Shown here piece by piece: positions 1-8,505 of a stretch of 62,379 bases of DNA. Location of the stretch: contig FLQS01000033.1 of NCBI GenBank assembly GCA_900078375.1, forward strand, positions 1-62,379. The letters run 5' to 3'. The stretch is from an uncultured Mycobacterium sp. Lineage in GTDB: Bacteria > Actinomycetota > Actinomycetes > Mycobacteriales > Mycobacteriaceae. A program made the translations under genes and the position numbers. The notes below the pieces were generated by a model. It was not told the DNA's origin and ran no database searches. It saw only the letters and a list, made by a program, of their open reading frames with translations. The first letter of the stretch is position 1, and each line of letters opens with the position of its first letter.

Positions 1-128
1 CGCCCAGAACAAATGGACAGTCGAAGGCGGATGACCAGGACGCATCAAGCAACTCCTCAGCTAGGAGCTGTTGCACTAGACCCTTGAACCCAAGCGACGA
101 ATTTCAACGACATCGCCCACGCTCGGCG

Positions 129-359
129 CTAGGACTTCTTGCTCGGGATCACGCTGATGACGATGAGCGTCAGGATGGAGAAGAACAGCCCCAGGATGCC
201 CCAGCCGAACGGATTCCGTCCTTTGGCGCCGGCGATGACGGCACAGATGACGGCGGCGATGATACTGCCGATGGCCACGAAGATGCCCTTGATGCCACGC
301 AGGATGAACCCTGCGGCCTCGATGTTGTCGCTGGCCGCGAGCACGACAGTGTGCAACAT
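129..359 (-). CDS. Small integral membrane protein, function unknown
   Basis: A 76-residue protein with two clear hydrophobic stretches (about residues 26-44 and 52-71) joined by a short polar turn containing AKGRN, and a basic C-terminal tail (SKKS). It is therefore probably a two-helix membrane protein. I chose the ATG at 359 because AAGGAGG lies five bases upstream; the frame stays open to 398 but has no comparable ribosome site there. I recognise no family. It lies 63 bases downstream of the hydrolase at 423..1211 on the same strand, so co-transcription is possible, but nothing else ties the two together. Confidence 0.7.
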   Translation of the reverse strand: MLHTVVLAASDNIEAAGFILRGIKGIFVAIGSIIAAVICAVIAGAKGRNPFGWGILGLFFSILTLIVISVIPSKKS

Positions 360-422
360 TCCTGCCTCCTTGGTCGGGGTGCGGGTCTGGTTTCCCAATC
401 CGCGAAGAAACTAACCACCCCG

Positions 423-1211
423 TCAGTCCGGCTTTGCCCTCAGCCACCGGTCGATCCGGTCGGCCACCGCTTCCCAGCCGCGCTCGAGCATCATGTTATG
501 ACCCATGCCGGAAAACATCACCGGCTCGGTGCGGTAGGCCCGTGCGGTGGCGGCCACTTCACGAGGGGTGAAGAACCCGTCCAACTCGGCACCGAGCACC
601 AGCACCGGGCTGGTGACCCGCTTGGGCTGGGCGAGGTGGCGGAACAGCAGATCGCGGTAGAGCACCCGGACGCTCTCCGGGCCCAGCCGCGACGTGCAGG
701 CGGCGACGATCTCGTCGGGCGTGGCCGAATGATAGAACGTCGCTCGTGAAACACCCGGTGCGGCAAAGAAATCCAGCGGCCTGCTAAACGACCGCGTGCG
801 CATCGACTGGCGCCAGTGCCGGCGGGCCACCCGCACCGTCGCGGGAGCGATGCCCGTCGGGGGCGCCGAGGCGACCAGGACAGCGGCGGGGGCCCGGTGC
901 ACGGCCAGATACTTCTGCACCACGAAGCCGCCCATCGAATGGCCGATGACCACTGGCGCCACCGGCAGCCGATCGGCGACGGTGCTCACGTCCCGGACAT
1001 AGTCGAAGACGGTGCACTCATTGATCGGTGCCGGCGACGGGCTGCCGCCGTGGCCCCGAAGGTTCACTGCGAGGGCGTGATAACCGCGGTCGGCGAAGTA
1101 GTCCAGAAAATGGTCGTCCCAGCACCACGCCCCATGGAAGGCACCGTGCACGAACAGCAGCGGCGTGGCGTGGGTGGCCGTAGCGGCACCCTTATCGATC
1201 ACCTCCAACAC
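423..1211 (-). CDS. Alpha/beta hydrolase (esterase/lipase-like)
   Basis: A 262-residue alpha/beta-hydrolase fold protein. Visible marks are the oxyanion region HGAFHGAW (about residues 22-29), the nucleophile elbow GHSMGG (Ser near 92), the acid in the strand LGAELDGFF (Asp near 207) and the catalytic His in GMGHNMM near the C-terminus. Length is normal for a single-domain hydrolase and there is no signal peptide, so it should be cytoplasmic. Fold and catalytic triad are secure, but the substrate (ester, lactone or amide) cannot be read from sequence. Its neighbours, a small membrane protein and a divergent SDR, give no pathway clue. Confidence 0.85.
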   Translation of the reverse strand: MLEVIDKGAATATHATPLLFVHGAFHGAWCWDDHFLDYFADRGYHALAVNLRGHGGSPSPAPINECTVFDYVRDVSTVADRLPVAPVVIGHSMGGFVVQKYLAVHRAPAAVLVASAPPTGIAPATVRVARRHWRQSMRTRSFSRPLDFFAAPGVSRATFYHSATPDEIVAACTSRLGPESVRVLYRDLLFRHLAQPKRVTSPVLVLGAELDGFFTPREVAATARAYRTEPVMFSGMGHNMMLERGWEAVADRIDRWLRAKPD

Positions 1212-1397
1212 AGCCGCTCACCCTATCCGGGGCACCGCCGTTTGGCGGGCGAACGCGGCGGTAACACGTCCTTGGTGATCTGGCTTCTGCAGCTGCCCGC
1301 GCCTCCCCGGAGGCCTACCAGCACGTGCTGGACACGTGGTCTCAGCTAGCGGCCGAGTAATCCCGTCCGGACCGGGTCGCCGGGTACCGTGCGGCCC

Positions 1398-2138
1398 ATG
1401 GGACGCGTCGAGGGCAAGGTCGCCCTGATCACCGGTGCGGCTCGCGGGATGGGCGCTTCGCATGCCCGCTTGCTGGCCAGTGAAGGCGCCAGGGTCGTCC
1501 TCGGTGACGTCCTCGACGAGGAGGGTGCGGCGACGGCCGCCGACATCGGTGACGCAGCCCGCTACATCCACCTCGACGTCTCCGATCCCGACGACTGGTC
1601 GGCGGCCGTCGCCCTGACCCTGCGCGAGTTCGGCACCCTCAATGTCCTGGTGAACAACGCCGGCATCGTGTACCGGCGCACCCTGAAGAACCTTGAACGT
1701 GAGCGTTGGCAACGGGTTATCGACGTCAACCTCACCGGCACCATGCTCGGCATCAAATCGGTGATCGAGCCGATGACCGATGCGGGCGGTGGCTCCATCG
1801 TCAACATGTCGTCGATCCAGGCCATGCGCGGCACACCGGGAAACCACGGTTATGTCGCCTCCAAGTGGGCCATCCGCGGACTGACCAAATCCGCCGCACT
1901 CGAGTTGGCCGCCAGCAACATTCGGGTGAACTCACTTCATCCGGGGATGATCCGCACACCGATGACCGCCCACATGCCCGACGATCTGGTGGCCGCGCCG
2001 ATGGGGCGCCTCGGCGAACCCTATGAGGTATCCACGTTCGTGCTGTTCCTCGCCAGTGACGAGTCGTCGTTTGCGACGGGGTCGGAGTTCGTCATGGACG
2101 GCGGTCTGATCACCGACGTCCCGCACCGCCTGCCTTAG
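1398..2138 (+). CDS. SDR-family NAD(P)-dependent oxidoreductase
   Basis: A 246-residue classical short-chain dehydrogenase. It shows the cofactor motif TGAARGMG near the N-terminus, an acidic residue after beta-2 (GDVLDE) suggesting NAD preference, the NNAG motif, and the catalytic Ser-Tyr-Lys set in NMSSIQ and YVASK. The C-terminal MDGGL is typical of the family. It resembles 3-alpha/20-beta-hydroxysteroid dehydrogenases in general pattern, but that specificity is only a guess. The ATG at 1398 was preferred over GTG at 1389 because MGRVEGKVALITG matches where family members begin. It converges on the metallophosphoesterase gene, whose stop codon is immediately adjacent at 2139. Confidence 0.88.
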   Translation: MGRVEGKVALITGAARGMGASHARLLASEGARVVLGDVLDEEGAATAADIGDAARYIHLDVSDPDDWSAAVALTLREFGTLNVLVNNAGIVYRRTLKNLERERWQRVIDVNLTGTMLGIKSVIEPMTDAGGGSIVNMSSIQAMRGTPGNHGYVASKWAIRGLTKSAALELAASNIRVNSLHPGMIRTPMTAHMPDDLVAAPMGRLGEPYEVSTFVLFLASDESSFATGSEFVMDGGLITDVPHRLP

Positions 2139-3224
2139 CTACCAGTCGAAGGGTCGATCCAGCTGGATCCGCCGTTCCGCCTTGGGATACCACCCCTGCG
2201 GCGCGTGCTGGCTGGTGTGCAGATAGCACTGCACCCGCACCTCGGGACTGCCGGGGGTGAACGTCAGCAGCCGGCTGATCGGAAGCGTGGTGCGCGGCAT
2301 GTGGTGGCGGCTCAACGACGCGACATTGAGGAACCAGGTGCCCCAGCGGCGCTCGATGTGGGTCTTGCCGCCGTGGGAATCATCGGGGTTGGTGTGCGTG
2401 TGCCCGGCCAACCACATCTGCACCCGGCCCGGACGATCGGCCAGGAACCCTTCGAACGCACCCGAATCCGGTTTGCTGTCAACCCAGTACAGATACGACG
2501 CCCCATGCGGAGTGCCCTGGGCGAAAGGCCGATGATAGTGCTCCTCCCACTCGCCGGCCGCATTGCGGCGCACGCCCTCCCATTCACCTGATGCCACGGT
2601 GGTGTCCTTCAGCACGTAGTGGTGCACGGCGATGACGATGGCATCCGGGTTGTCGTCGACCGCCGCGGTGAACCAGTCGAACGTCTCACCGCTGACAACA
2701 CCACCGGGGTTACCCCCGAGCGGACCCCGCCCGACCGACTGGCTGGGCTCGTTGCGGTCGCTCATCATCAGGAACAACAGGTTTCCAACCCGAAACGAGT
2801 AGCGCTCCCAGGTGCCCTCGACGACGTACCGCCGTGCGGCGGCGTCGACACCGGACGATTCGGTGTGCTCGCCGAGCGGATCGATCCACTTCTGCCACCA
2901 CCAGGCCTCTGATTCGGACAACCCATTGCGGTCATGGTTTCCACTCACGCTGTAGACATCCTCGCGACGGTGGGTTCGCAACGCCCCGAACTGCTTTCGG
3001 ACCTCCTCCCCTTCGGCGTCGTCGGGCAGGCTGTGGTGGGCGCCGGACATGTCACCGACGTCGATAGCGATGTCCCAGTCGAACGATGGACCACCCTCCG
3101 AACCGCCGAACTCCGATTGCGAGATCGCCTCGGCGAGGCTGCTGCGGCCGAACTGCTTGTCGGTGCCGACGTGCGCGTCACCGAATGCCCAGAGGCGAAA
3201 CGCATTCGACGTGTCGGGTGCCAT
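2139..3224 (-). CDS. Metallophosphoesterase of the sulfonate-type ABC operon
   Basis: A 361-residue calcineurin-like metallophosphoesterase. The metal-binding motifs appear in order: GDAHVG near residue 15, DVGDMSG, GNHDRNG, HHYV and GHTHTN. No signal peptide is evident, so it is probably cytoplasmic. GAAGGAG lies about ten bases upstream of the ATG at 3224; a GTG one codon earlier is also possible. It is the last gene of the minus-strand run, 25 bases after the permease stop, which ties it to the transporter operon. I infer that it cleaves a phospho-ester or related bond in, or derived from, the imported compound. The actual substrate is unknown. Confidence 0.85.
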   Translation of the reverse strand: MAPDTSNAFRLWAFGDAHVGTDKQFGRSSLAEAISQSEFGGSEGGPSFDWDIAIDVGDMSGAHHSLPDDAEGEEVRKQFGALRTHRREDVYSVSGNHDRNGLSESEAWWWQKWIDPLGEHTESSGVDAAARRYVVEGTWERYSFRVGNLLFLMMSDRNEPSQSVGRGPLGGNPGGVVSGETFDWFTAAVDDNPDAIVIAVHHYVLKDTTVASGEWEGVRRNAAGEWEEHYHRPFAQGTPHGASYLYWVDSKPDSGAFEGFLADRPGRVQMWLAGHTHTNPDDSHGGKTHIERRWGTWFLNVASLSRHHMPRTTLPISRLLTFTPGSPEVRVQCYLHTSQHAPQGWYPKAERRIQLDRPFDW

Positions 3225-3249
3225 CACGGAACAGACTCCTTCGTCGTTG

Positions 3250-4086
3250 TTATGAATCCGCCGCGTCAACAAGACCCCAGCGACGGCGAATCATCTTGTC
3301 CAACGCGGTGAACAGGGCGTCGATGACGATTCCCAGGATGAGGATGACGATCATGATCGCGATCGCCGCCGGCATGTCGGACATGTTCTGCGCGTTCTCC
3401 AGAAGCACGCCGACCGAGGCGGTGTTGGTGACAATCACCACCAGTTCACCCGACATCAGGCTGCGCCAGGCGAATGCCCAGCCCTGCTTGAGACCGGCGA
3501 CGAACATCGGCAATGACGCCGGCAGGATCAAATGCCGGTAGAGCGTGACGCCACGCAGACCCATACTCTTGGCGGATCGCAGCAGCAGCGGCGGGATGTG
3601 GTCGGAACCGGCGATGACACCGGTCGCGATGGCCGGCGCCGTGCCGATCACGATGACGAACAGAATCGCCGATGTGGTGATCCCGAAGAAGATAATGGCG
3701 AACGGAAACCACGCTATCGCCGGCATGGTTTGAAGACCGGTGATGATCGGGCCGAACGCTGCACGCAGCAATCGATTCCGCGACACCGCGACGCCCAGCG
3801 CCGTACCGATCAGCAGTGCCAGCCCAAACCCCCACAGCGCTCTGCTCATCGTCGTCCAGACCGCCTGCCACAACACCGGGTGTTGGGCCTGAGTCCACAG
3901 TTCGGTCAACACGGTGGCCGGACTGGGCAGGATGAAGGTTGGTTTCCAGCCACTCAGGTACACCAGCTGCCAGGCCACCAGCACCGACGCGACACCGAGG
4001 AGCGGTGCCCACAGCGGGCGGCCGAAACGCCCCAGGCTTCGCCCCAGACGCTGCCGAGGCCGGCGGATGGAGTCAGTGCTGACCAT
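3250..4086 (-). CDS. NitT/TauT-type ABC transporter permease (SsuC/TauC-like)
   Basis: A 278-residue polytopic membrane protein of the BPD_transp_1 family found in aliphatic sulfonate, taurine and nitrate importers. Several hydrophobic helices are visible, starting with WAPLLGVASVLVAWQLVYLSG. The cytoplasmic coupling region contains ATGVIAGSDHIPPLL and SAKSMGLRGVTLYRHLILP, the usual EAA-like loop. The start at 4086 gives a 14-base overlap with the ATPase gene; an upstream reading to 4131 would intrude much further into that gene. It should form the membrane channel with the ATPase at 4073..4867 and the lipoprotein at 4864..5889. Substrate class comes from the family only. Confidence 0.9.
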   Translation of the reverse strand: MVSTDSIRRPRQRLGRSLGRFGRPLWAPLLGVASVLVAWQLVYLSGWKPTFILPSPATVLTELWTQAQHPVLWQAVWTTMSRALWGFGLALLIGTALGVAVSRNRLLRAAFGPIITGLQTMPAIAWFPFAIIFFGITTSAILFVIVIGTAPAIATGVIAGSDHIPPLLLRSAKSMGLRGVTLYRHLILPASLPMFVAGLKQGWAFAWRSLMSGELVVIVTNTASVGVLLENAQNMSDMPAAIAIMIVILILGIVIDALFTALDKMIRRRWGLVDAADS

Positions 4087-4867
4087 CGCCACCCTCCACC
4101 GCATGAAGGCGATCGGTGATGACCGCCGCAAGCTCCGCCACGTCAGCCGTGTTGGCCCTGCGCGGCCGCTCGATCGGCACGGGCAAATCGGCGATGACCC
4201 GACCGGGCCGGCTGCTCAGCACCAGGACCCGATCCCCCAGCCGCACTGCCTCATTGACGTTGTGCGTCACGAACAGCACGGTGAGACCACATTCGGCGAC
4301 GATCCGTTCGAGTTCGGTGTGAAGATGATCTCGGGTGATCGCGTCGAGTGCACCGAACGGCTCATCCATGAGCAGGGTGTCGGCCTCCTGAGCCAGCGCC
4401 CGGGCCAACGCCACCCGCTGGCGCATACCGCCGGAGAGCTGATGCGGACGGGCGTCGGCGAACTCGCTGAGCCGGACCGTCGCCAGCAGCTCGGAAACCT
4501 GCTCCCGGCGTTGCTGCTTGGGCACACCGCGAGCCCGCAGCGGCACTTCGATGTTCCGCGCCGCCGTCAGCCAGGGGAACAGTGCCGGCTCCTGAAACAT
4601 CAGGGCCGGCCTGCGAGTACCGATGTGCACCTCGCCCGACGATGCCTGATCCAGGCCGGCGACCAAGGACAGGAGTGTGCTCTTGCCACAACCCGATGCG
4701 CCCACGATGCAGACGAACTCACCGCCGTCTGCCGCCAGCGAGATGTCGTCGAGCGCCGTCACGACCGATCGGCCCTGCCGGAAACTCTTCGACACGCCCG
4801 TCAGCCGGACGGCGACCTGTGTCTGAGGTTTCGAATCGGTCAACGTCGTGGACGCGACGCTGGTCAT
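4073..4867 (-). CDS. NitT/TauT-type ABC transporter ATPase (SsuB/TauB-like)
   Basis: A 264-residue ABC ATPase energising the adjacent permease. Visible motifs are Walker A GASGCGKST, Q-loop region MFQEPALFPW, signature LSGGMRQR, Walker B LLMDEPFGAL and the switch histidine in THNVNEA. The sequence resembles SsuB/TauB (sulfonate, taurine) ATPases. Its ATG overlaps the stop of the binding-protein gene by ATGA, and its own end overlaps the permease start, so the three subunits are translationally coupled. It is a paralogue of the second ATPase at 12915..13673 in the other arm of the locus. Confidence 0.92.
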   Translation of the reverse strand: MTSVASTTLTDSKPQTQVAVRLTGVSKSFRQGRSVVTALDDISLAADGGEFVCIVGASGCGKSTLLSLVAGLDQASSGEVHIGTRRPALMFQEPALFPWLTAARNIEVPLRARGVPKQQRREQVSELLATVRLSEFADARPHQLSGGMRQRVALARALAQEADTLLMDEPFGALDAITRDHLHTELERIVAECGLTVLFVTHNVNEAVRLGDRVLVLSSRPGRVIADLPVPIERPRRANTADVAELAAVITDRLHAVEGGDGQH

Positions 4868-5889
4868 GCGTCGACCTGTGGTTTCCCGGACCCCTTCAGA
4901 ACGTCGTTCAGCAAGTGCAGGTCGAAGATCCCGTCGAGCTTCAGCGGGTCGAGAAGACCCACCGAAACTGCCTTCCGCACTTGGTCGTTCAGCGACGCGG
5001 CACCGGGATCGTTGGTGAACGTCGTCTCCTGGAATGACGCCTCCAGCACGTCGGGGTCCAGTCCCTTACCGAGCGCGCCGGCCAGGGAGGCATTCGCCGA
5101 CTGCGCGGCCGCATCGGGGTTGTCGTGAATGAAATCATTAGCCTCGACCTGGCCCTTCAACAGCCCACGGACCACGTCCGGGTGGGCCGACAGAAATTCC
5201 TGCCGTACAACCAGAATGGTGATCGTGCCGGGGTCTGACCACAGCGGTACGCCGCCGGCCTTCACCAACTGGACATCATAGGGCGCCGACTCGATCGCAC
5301 CGTCGATCTGATTGGTGGTGAATGCCGGGATGATGGCCGACTCGGGCTTGGTGGGTTTGATGAAGACGTCGCCGCCGCCCTGGGGGTTCGTCTGCAGACC
5401 GTTCTCCTTGAGCCAGCTGCGCAGGCTCACGTCCTGCGTGCCGCCCAGTGCCGGGTCGGCGAGCGTCTTGCCGCGCAGATCCTGCGCATTCTGGATGCCA
5501 GGCTTCACGACGAAAGTCGTTCCGCCGGAGGCAGCTCCGGAGATGATCTTGATGGCCGTACCGTCCGACTTCTGCCAGGCGTTGAACGCCGGGTTGGGTC
5601 CGACGTAGGCAACGTCGAGCTGGCCGGCCAAAAGTGCGGTGGCCTCCTCGGTGCCTTGGCCGAAGGCCTTGACGTCAAGGGTGACATCGGGGCCCAGGTT
5701 CTTGGCGAACAAGCCCTTGTCCAGGCCGACGAGCGCCGAGGCGTGGGTGACACGGGTCAGGTAACCCAGGCGCAGGGTGACCTTCTGGGCGGAATTGGTG
5801 GACGGCGTGGACTGTCCGCATCCGGACAGGGTGGCGGCCAGCACGACGACTGCCAGGGCCGCCCGAGAAATGAACATGCGTCGAGGCAT
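4864..5889 (-). CDS. Sulfonate/NitT-type ABC substrate-binding lipoprotein (SsuA-like)
   Basis: A 341-residue secreted lipoprotein with a lipobox LSGC (Cys24) after a hydrophobic signal segment. The mature part is an SsuA/TauA/NMT1-type periplasmic-binding fold: RLGYLTRVTHASALVGLDKG near the start, then LDVAYVGPNPAF and GAIESAPYDVQLV. It should capture the substrate outside the membrane and hand it to the permease at 3250..4086. AAGGAGA lies six bases before the ATG at 5889, which fixes the start. It sits 87 bases downstream of the leader ORF at 5977..6075, so it is the first transporter gene that would be controlled by that leader. Ligand unknown. Confidence 0.9.
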   Translation of the reverse strand: MPRRMFISRAALAVVVLAATLSGCGQSTPSTNSAQKVTLRLGYLTRVTHASALVGLDKGLFAKNLGPDVTLDVKAFGQGTEEATALLAGQLDVAYVGPNPAFNAWQKSDGTAIKIISGAASGGTTFVVKPGIQNAQDLRGKTLADPALGGTQDVSLRSWLKENGLQTNPQGGGDVFIKPTKPESAIIPAFTTNQIDGAIESAPYDVQLVKAGGVPLWSDPGTITILVVRQEFLSAHPDVVRGLLKGQVEANDFIHDNPDAAAQSANASLAGALGKGLDPDVLEASFQETTFTNDPGAASLNDQVRKAVSVGLLDPLKLDGIFDLHLLNDVLKGSGKPQVDA

Positions 5890-5976
5890 GGTGTCTCCTT
5901 GGGGATCAACAAGTCTGAAAGGGGTCACAGCCGGTCGGTACCGGGGTGATGGAGTTGCGGCAGTGAAGGAGGGGTG

Positions 5977-6075
5977 TCAGCGGGCGGTCAGGTGCGCCGG
6001 ACATGCCGCGGCGATGACACGCTGCAGATCGATGTGCAGCCGCCGGGTGAGATGACATCGCAGAGTCGGTGTCAT
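5977..6075 (-). CDS. Putative cysteine-containing leader peptide (32 codons)
   Basis: A 32-codon ORF whose ATG overlaps the stop of the DUF3604 gene (ATGA at 6072-6075). The peptide reads, in part, RCHLTRRLHIDLQRVIAAAC with a second Cys at position 25. From memory, its TRR-H-(I/V)DL-R-...-A-C pattern matches the family annotated as putative leader peptide upstream of sulfur-assimilation genes in actinobacteria; cysteine-coding leader ORFs are known regulators in mycobacteria. An imperfect G+C-rich hairpin (stem CCGGT/ACCGG, 5931..5944) lies between it and the transporter genes. I infer attenuation responding to cysteine or sulfur status. It could instead be a chance ORF, but overlap, length and motif together argue against that. 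Confidence 0.65.
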   Translation of the reverse strand: MTPTLRCHLTRRLHIDLQRVIAAACPAHLTAR

Positions 6076-8423
6076 ACCGGGTCTCCGGCCACCCGGGAGA
6101 CGAACAGCGGGCTGGTCCAGATCTGATGACCGTCGGCCTGCCGGGCGCGCAGATACACAGCGCTGTCGGCATCCGGCAAGTCCAGCAGCAGGCGCCCGTT
6201 CGCGTTGACGGGCAGCCGCGCTGGATCGGCGATGCGTTCCACTCGCATCGTCAAGTTCAGACCACCGACGGCGACATCGTGGTGTCCGTTGCGGATCAGG
6301 TCTTCCCCGCTGACGGTCAGCGCCGTCTCCAGGTTGTCCTCGATCACCGTGGCGAAGAGATCCAGCCGGGCCTGCGCCAGCGTCGAAAGGCGCAACACCA
6401 CACCGATGTCACTGCCATATGTGACGGTGTGCCAGGTGAGCCCGTCAGCGGCGGTGTCGAAGCGCTGCTCGGGGTGCAGCGCCGCCCATGGTGTGACGTC
6501 CTCGATCTCGGCGCCGGTGACCCGCACACGTCCGGTCCACGTCGCCCAGCGATACCGGTCGCGGTGGCGCGCGCCGCCCCATCGGATCCGGACCAGGGTG
6601 TCAGCCAGCCCGGTCTCGGCCTGAAAGTCGCGCCGCCACAGCTGCCCGCTGGTGTCGCGGACCTCCAGTTCTTCCCAACCGGTGGTGCCGTACAGGGCAT
6701 AGTCGGCCACCAGTTCGTCTGCCTCGGTGCTGAATTCGTCACCCATCCAGTGGTCACCGGAACGCAAGAGCGCAACTGACCGAGCCCCGGTAGTCGCCCA
6801 GGTTCGCCGGCTTCTCAATGCACGTCCGACATCGCCTCGGTTCAGTTCGGTGGCCAGCACCCCGGTCAGGCCGCCGCGCCCGCCGAAGATGTTTGCACCC
6901 GGGCTCCCGCCACCCGGCCGGCCGCGATGCTCATCGCTCGCGGCACTGGCACCGAGCCGTAGTCCCCGGGCCAGTGCATCCTCGTAGAACCAGGGGCTGG
7001 TTCCCCACGTCGAGTGCACCTCGATCAAGCGCTCCAGGCCAGGATGATGCCAGTCCAGCACCGCGCGGCGGCCACCGACGTGGGGAATCAGCAGGTACGA
7101 CTGCGGATCGTGGGCGTAAGCGTCGTAGAGCCGGGTGATCGGCCATGCCTGCGGCACAAGGGCTTTGCTCGCCATGCCCTGATGCCATTCGAGGGATCGC
7201 GCCAACGTCGTGTCCTCGCCGAGGAATACCACGTTGTGGTCGCCGCCCACTCCGGCCGTGCCGCACCACTCGACGCCGGGGTAGCAGACGAACTGGCCAT
7301 TGTCGGTCGCTTCGCGGCAGGCGGAGACCACGCCGGCCCACGCCTCGTCGGTGATCTGGAAGTCGTTGGCGGTGTAGCCCAACACGTCCAGGGCGCCCAC
7401 ATCCCGGCCAAACCTCAGGTTCCAGTCGGTGTTCTGCGTCCCGACCGTATCATTCGAATGGACGTGGAGGTCGCTGAAAAATGCTCGTGGTGACGGGAAT
7501 TCGTCGACGACATCCAGATGGCAGGTGCCGGCCAGCCGTCCGCCACCGTCAATGTCGGCGACGACATCGATGGTGGCGGATTGCGCGGGTACCGACAGCG
7601 TGGCGCAGGCCCAGCCCGCCGCAGGTGTCTCGGAACGCGCCACCGTCACGTCGGCGACCGACGCGTGCACACGCGCCTTGGCGTCGCGGCAGACGTTGCC
7701 CCACCGGTCCTGAAGGTGGGCCCTCAGTGTCGCGGCGGGTGCGTCGGCCCGAATGACCCTCGGACCGTGCGCGACAAGGTGTTCTGGGCTGCCGGGAACG
7801 ACGGCCAGCCGGCATGATCCGGCGTGCGTCATTCGCGAAGTTCCCAGCGGGTCGAGGAAGAGGTGGATCTCGAATTCGTCTTCGACAAAAGTCTGCACCC
7901 GCGTGCCCGGGCCGCCCGATGAACGGTCGCCAAGCCGTATTTCGATGACGTCACCGGGCCGCAGATACCCGTCGACAGCATGAATGAGCAGCGACTTCTG
8001 GAAGGGCCGTTCACCGCCTTTGACGTCGTAGCGGACGTCGAGGCGCTGCACGGTGGCTGCGCCCTGCTCGGATGCGCCTCCCGCGCGTGAGCGGTGCAGC
8101 AGCCGCGCGGACGCGTAGTCACGCCCAAGCGGGTTGGTCGTCTGGAGGTCCCAGTCCGAGTAGTAACGGAAGCACAGCTTGAGCCAGCCACTGTCGGCGA
8201 TGCCCGAGAGTCCCACCGTGTAGGTGAAGACCAGCTCTTCAGTCGATCCGGCGACGACGGTGTCGGTGTCGCAGGACAGCGCGCCCAGGAATGGGATCGC
8301 ATCGAGCTCACGGTTGACCCGGTGGGCCACAACCGGATCCGAGCAGTCGTTGGCCTGGACCGGCGGCTGCGGCCGTACCGAGACGCGGGCCACCGGCACG
8401 TCGAGAGAAGCCGGGACAGACAC
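6072..8423 (-). CDS. DUF3604 (PHP-type metal-dependent hydrolase) protein
   Basis: A 783-residue protein whose C-terminal half is a DUF3604 domain, related to PHP metallo-hydrolases. FFSDLHVHSNDT (about residues 317-328) supplies the first metal histidines. PHVGGRRAVL, IEVHSTWGTSPWF, SDEHRGRPG and RRTWATTGAR follow in the usual order. The N-terminal third is beta-rich and unassigned. It begins with GTG at 8423. It is the first gene of the minus-strand operon, is followed by the overlapping leader ORF and the ABC genes, and is divergent from the LysR gene. The family has no settled reaction; context suggests action on an imported organosulfur or phosphoester compound, which is inference. Confidence 0.85.
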   Translation of the reverse strand: MSVPASLDVPVARVSVRPQPPVQANDCSDPVVAHRVNRELDAIPFLGALSCDTDTVVAGSTEELVFTYTVGLSGIADSGWLKLCFRYYSDWDLQTTNPLGRDYASARLLHRSRAGGASEQGAATVQRLDVRYDVKGGERPFQKSLLIHAVDGYLRPGDVIEIRLGDRSSGGPGTRVQTFVEDEFEIHLFLDPLGTSRMTHAGSCRLAVVPGSPEHLVAHGPRVIRADAPAATLRAHLQDRWGNVCRDAKARVHASVADVTVARSETPAAGWACATLSVPAQSATIDVVADIDGGGRLAGTCHLDVVDEFPSPRAFFSDLHVHSNDTVGTQNTDWNLRFGRDVGALDVLGYTANDFQITDEAWAGVVSACREATDNGQFVCYPGVEWCGTAGVGGDHNVVFLGEDTTLARSLEWHQGMASKALVPQAWPITRLYDAYAHDPQSYLLIPHVGGRRAVLDWHHPGLERLIEVHSTWGTSPWFYEDALARGLRLGASAASDEHRGRPGGGSPGANIFGGRGGLTGVLATELNRGDVGRALRSRRTWATTGARSVALLRSGDHWMGDEFSTEADELVADYALYGTTGWEELEVRDTSGQLWRRDFQAETGLADTLVRIRWGGARHRDRYRWATWTGRVRVTGAEIEDVTPWAALHPEQRFDTAADGLTWHTVTYGSDIGVVLRLSTLAQARLDLFATVIEDNLETALTVSGEDLIRNGHHDVAVGGLNLTMRVERIADPARLPVNANGRLLLDLPDADSAVYLRARQADGHQIWTSPLFVSRVAGDPV

Positions 8424-8470
8424 GGCGACAATTCTCGCCTCACCTGCACCTACCAGTCCAGTTCATAGAT

Positions 8471-8487
8471 ATGATGCGATTAATCAT
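8471..8487. promoter_or_regulatory. Inverted repeat ATGAT-N7-ATCAT, candidate LysR operator
   Basis: A 17-base inverted repeat (ATGAT, seven bases, ATCAT) centred in the 82-base divergent gap between the DUF3604 gene (start 8423) and the LysR gene (start 8506). It lies in a local AT-rich patch of an otherwise GC-rich region. Size, symmetry and position suit autoregulatory LysR binding that also controls the minus operon. It does not contain a textbook T-N11-A core, so confidence is modest. Confidence 0.4.
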
Positions 8488-8505
8488 CGAAAGTGATCAC
8501 CAAAT

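Noticed and set aside
1..70. Left-edge peptide traces (AQNKWTVEGG, GRIKQLLS) slightly like the end of an IS transposase
   Set aside because: Too short, interrupted by an in-frame TGA and cut by the window edge; no terminal repeats are visible.
3914..5128. A 404-codon plus-strand frame across the permease/ATPase/SBP genes
   Set aside because: Arg/His/Gln-rich antisense composition typical of shadows in high-GC DNA. The minus strand encodes three clear ABC subunits there.
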